Of a stretch of 44,918 bases of DNA, positions 43,728 through 44,918 are shown in pieces. How positions within the stretch are numbered: the stretch's first letter is position 1; each line of letters begins with the position of its first letter. Position numbers and translations under genes: made by a program. The DNA is taken from assembly GCA_017501645.1 (NCBI GenBank), contig JAFVWN010000025.1, positions 64,438 to 109,355 of the forward strand, written 5' to 3'. The DNA is from Clostridia bacterium. GTDB lineage: Bacteria > Bacillota > Clostridia > Christensenellales > UBA1242. Under the pieces are notes generated by a model. It was given only the letters and a program-made list of their open reading frames with translations. It had not been told where the DNA came from and made no database searches.

Positions 43728-44918
43728 TTATAGTGATGTAAAGTTATTATATCTAATTGTTAATGTGTTATTGATAATAAGTGATTCTTCTAAAACAAAT
43801 TTACAATTAAATCTAGTCATACCATTCATACCGCCATTACAATCAAAGCTTGTCCAAACTTCATTTCCTTCAGCATCAAGAGTTAAAACTTCAAAATGTG
43901 ATGGATAATGTCCCATAGGAACGGTTATAAAGAGTTCAACCTCTTGTCCTATATATAAAGAAGAAATTGATTCTTCTTCAAAAGAAGACTCATCAATAGT
44001 TGTCGCATTAACAAGTAAAATATTTCTTATAGGTTCATCAAGTTCTGATATTGTTTGAGTTTCATAGTTATAAAAGAAATAATAAGTATTTCCATCTTCT
44101 TGACAGAACATTGTTACCAAAACGCCATTATCTAATTCCTCATATAATGTTTCTCCAGTTCTATCATAAGTTGTCATTCGGGTTTCTGAATCATTTTCAA
44201 TATCAATTAAAAACAAACCGTTATAACCAGAAGTAAGAACTTTTCTATCGGCAGTTATATAATGATAATCTGTTTGCAAATTATTTGCATTAAACTTATG
44301 ACATTTAAAACTTAACATATCTATAAAGTAATCATAAGAATAATCGTAAATGATTTCGTCTCCAATCTCTATAAATTCAGAAATTCCAGTAGTAGGACTA
44401 TTCATTACATATCCGTGAACATGGTCGCACATTTCATATAGAGTATTGTTTTCAGGAGTATAAATAAATGTTCCTCCAGTAGTCCCACTAAAACCATTAG
44501 TGTATATAATCTTATTAGTAGAAGTAACAAAACCGGAAGCATTTATTTGATATGATAACGCACCGGAAGTAACACTTTCATCAATTATAACATCGGTAAA
44601 AGAATCTGTTTCAATGTCATAAATTCGAGCCCAGCCACCGTCATTTGTATTAGTAATAAACAATGTTCCATCATTTCTATCAATAAAATAAGAAGCTTTA
44701 GGGATTGAAGTAACAGTATATGAAAGGTCGATAAGAGACACCTTAACTGCATTTGCTTTTTCACCAAAAGCAATGAAATAATCATCTTTAATCAATAAAC
44801 GATAGAATCCACCAGTAACATTTGAATACTCAAAATCAATGTTAAGTGTTTCATTATTGAATAAAATAAAACCACCTAAATTTGCATTTGTATTATCTAA
44901 ACTTGGTAAATAATATAA
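43728..44918 (-). CDS. Large beta-rich protein, N-terminus beyond the window
   Basis: The frame is open to the last base, so at least 396 residues are present and the start lies outside. The visible part is made of short strands with repeated DxxxGxxF/Y patterns (DRNDGTLFITNTNDGGWARI, YNGLFLIDIENDSETRM, NTYYFFYNYETQTISEL), suggesting a beta-propeller-like fold. The C-terminus (TSFDCNGGMNGMTRF, then SLIINNTLTIRYNN) could be a beta sandwich. No TM segment is visible. It lies 15 bases before the TM-anchored gene in the same operon and may be a structural or receptor-binding protein. No family is recognised. Confidence 0.65.
   Translation of the reverse strand, partial: LYYLPSLDNTNANLGGFILFNNETLNIDFEYSNVTGGFYRLLIKDDYFIAFGEKANAVKVSLIDLSYTVTSIPKASYFIDRNDGTLFITNTNDGGWARIYDIETDSFTDVIIDESVTSGALSYQINASGFVTSTNKIIYTNGFSGTTGGTFIYTPENNTLYEMCDHVHGYVMNSPTTGISEFIEIGDEIIYDYSYDYFIDMLSFKCHKFNANNLQTDYHYITADRKVLTSGYNGLFLIDIENDSETRMTTYDRTGETLYEELDNGVLVTMFCQEDGNTYYFFYNYETQTISELDEPIRNILLVNATTIDESSFEEESISSLYIGQEVELFITVPMGHYPSHFEVLTLDAEGNEVWTSFDCNGGMNGMTRFNCKFVLEESLIINNTLTIRYNNFTSL

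Noticed and set aside
29051..44918. Search for a duplicated tRNA-Thr 3' end (attR) to the right
   Set aside because: No copy of the TTCGAGCCTGCTCATCAGC end was seen in the rest of the window. Integration at this tRNA is therefore not shown; the element end may lie beyond the window.

Overview
The window looks like a chromosomal segment of a low-GC, Gram-positive (Firmicutes/Clostridia-like) bacterium, probably an uncultured gut lineage. The grounds are strong AAGGAG-type ribosome binding sites, sigma-A-like promoters with 17-base spacers, many intrinsic terminators, a T-box leader, an rpsL-rpsG-fusA-tuf operon, rubrerythrin, and BspA-type leucine-rich-repeat surface proteins. TGA is used as a stop and TGG for Trp, so the ordinary bacterial code fits. 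No species name can be supported from the sequence alone.

Left part (1-28.5 kb, mostly housekeeping). A truncated BspA-like protein enters from the left edge. A plus-strand run follows: replicative helicase DnaB, glutaminyl-tRNA synthetase, an S51-family peptidase and a short alanyl-tRNA synthetase without the C-terminal C-Ala domain. Next come a membrane-anchored DUF4097-like protein, a HicB-like protein with two unknown genes, and a 979-residue secreted BspA-like protein that shares its C-terminal tail with the first one. The str operon (rpsL, rpsG, fusA, tuf) has an unusually structured rpsG-fusA spacer. Between tuf and the aspartate/asparagine synthetase operon lie a 40-codon gene and a promoter-to-terminator transcript of about 455 nt that looks like a large structured RNA. 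aspS-asnS is preceded by a T-box leader with a GAC (Asp) specifier. A CYTH-domain protein, a fused ABC exporter, a small unknown protein, rubrerythrin and a YwaF-like membrane protein complete this part.

Boundary (28.7-29.4 kb). One intact tRNA-Thr(GGT) is preceded by two defective copies of the same gene. It is followed by a nested palindrome of about 220 bp.

Right part (29.4-44.9 kb, accessory, more AT-rich). A plus-strand set of small acidic proteins includes an ArdA-like antirestriction protein and a PcfK-like/PcfJ-like pair, as found on conjugative elements and phages. Converging on it is a 1227-residue lipoprotein adhesin with tandem and GLUG-type repeats. A divergent pair follows: a SLOG (DUF1273-like) protein and an XRE-type repressor. 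A noncoding stretch with two very strong hairpins comes next. The last block is a minus-strand, translationally coupled cluster: an HUH rolling-circle Rep, a small basic protein, a Zot/pI-like ATPase, a two-TM protein carrying BspA-type LRRs, a TM-anchored protein, and a large protein cut by the right edge. I read this as the replication and morphogenesis module of an inovirus-like (filamentous phage) provirus, or a plasmid-phage hybrid, with unusually large surface proteins. No integrase, major coat protein or right end is visible, so the boundaries are unknown.
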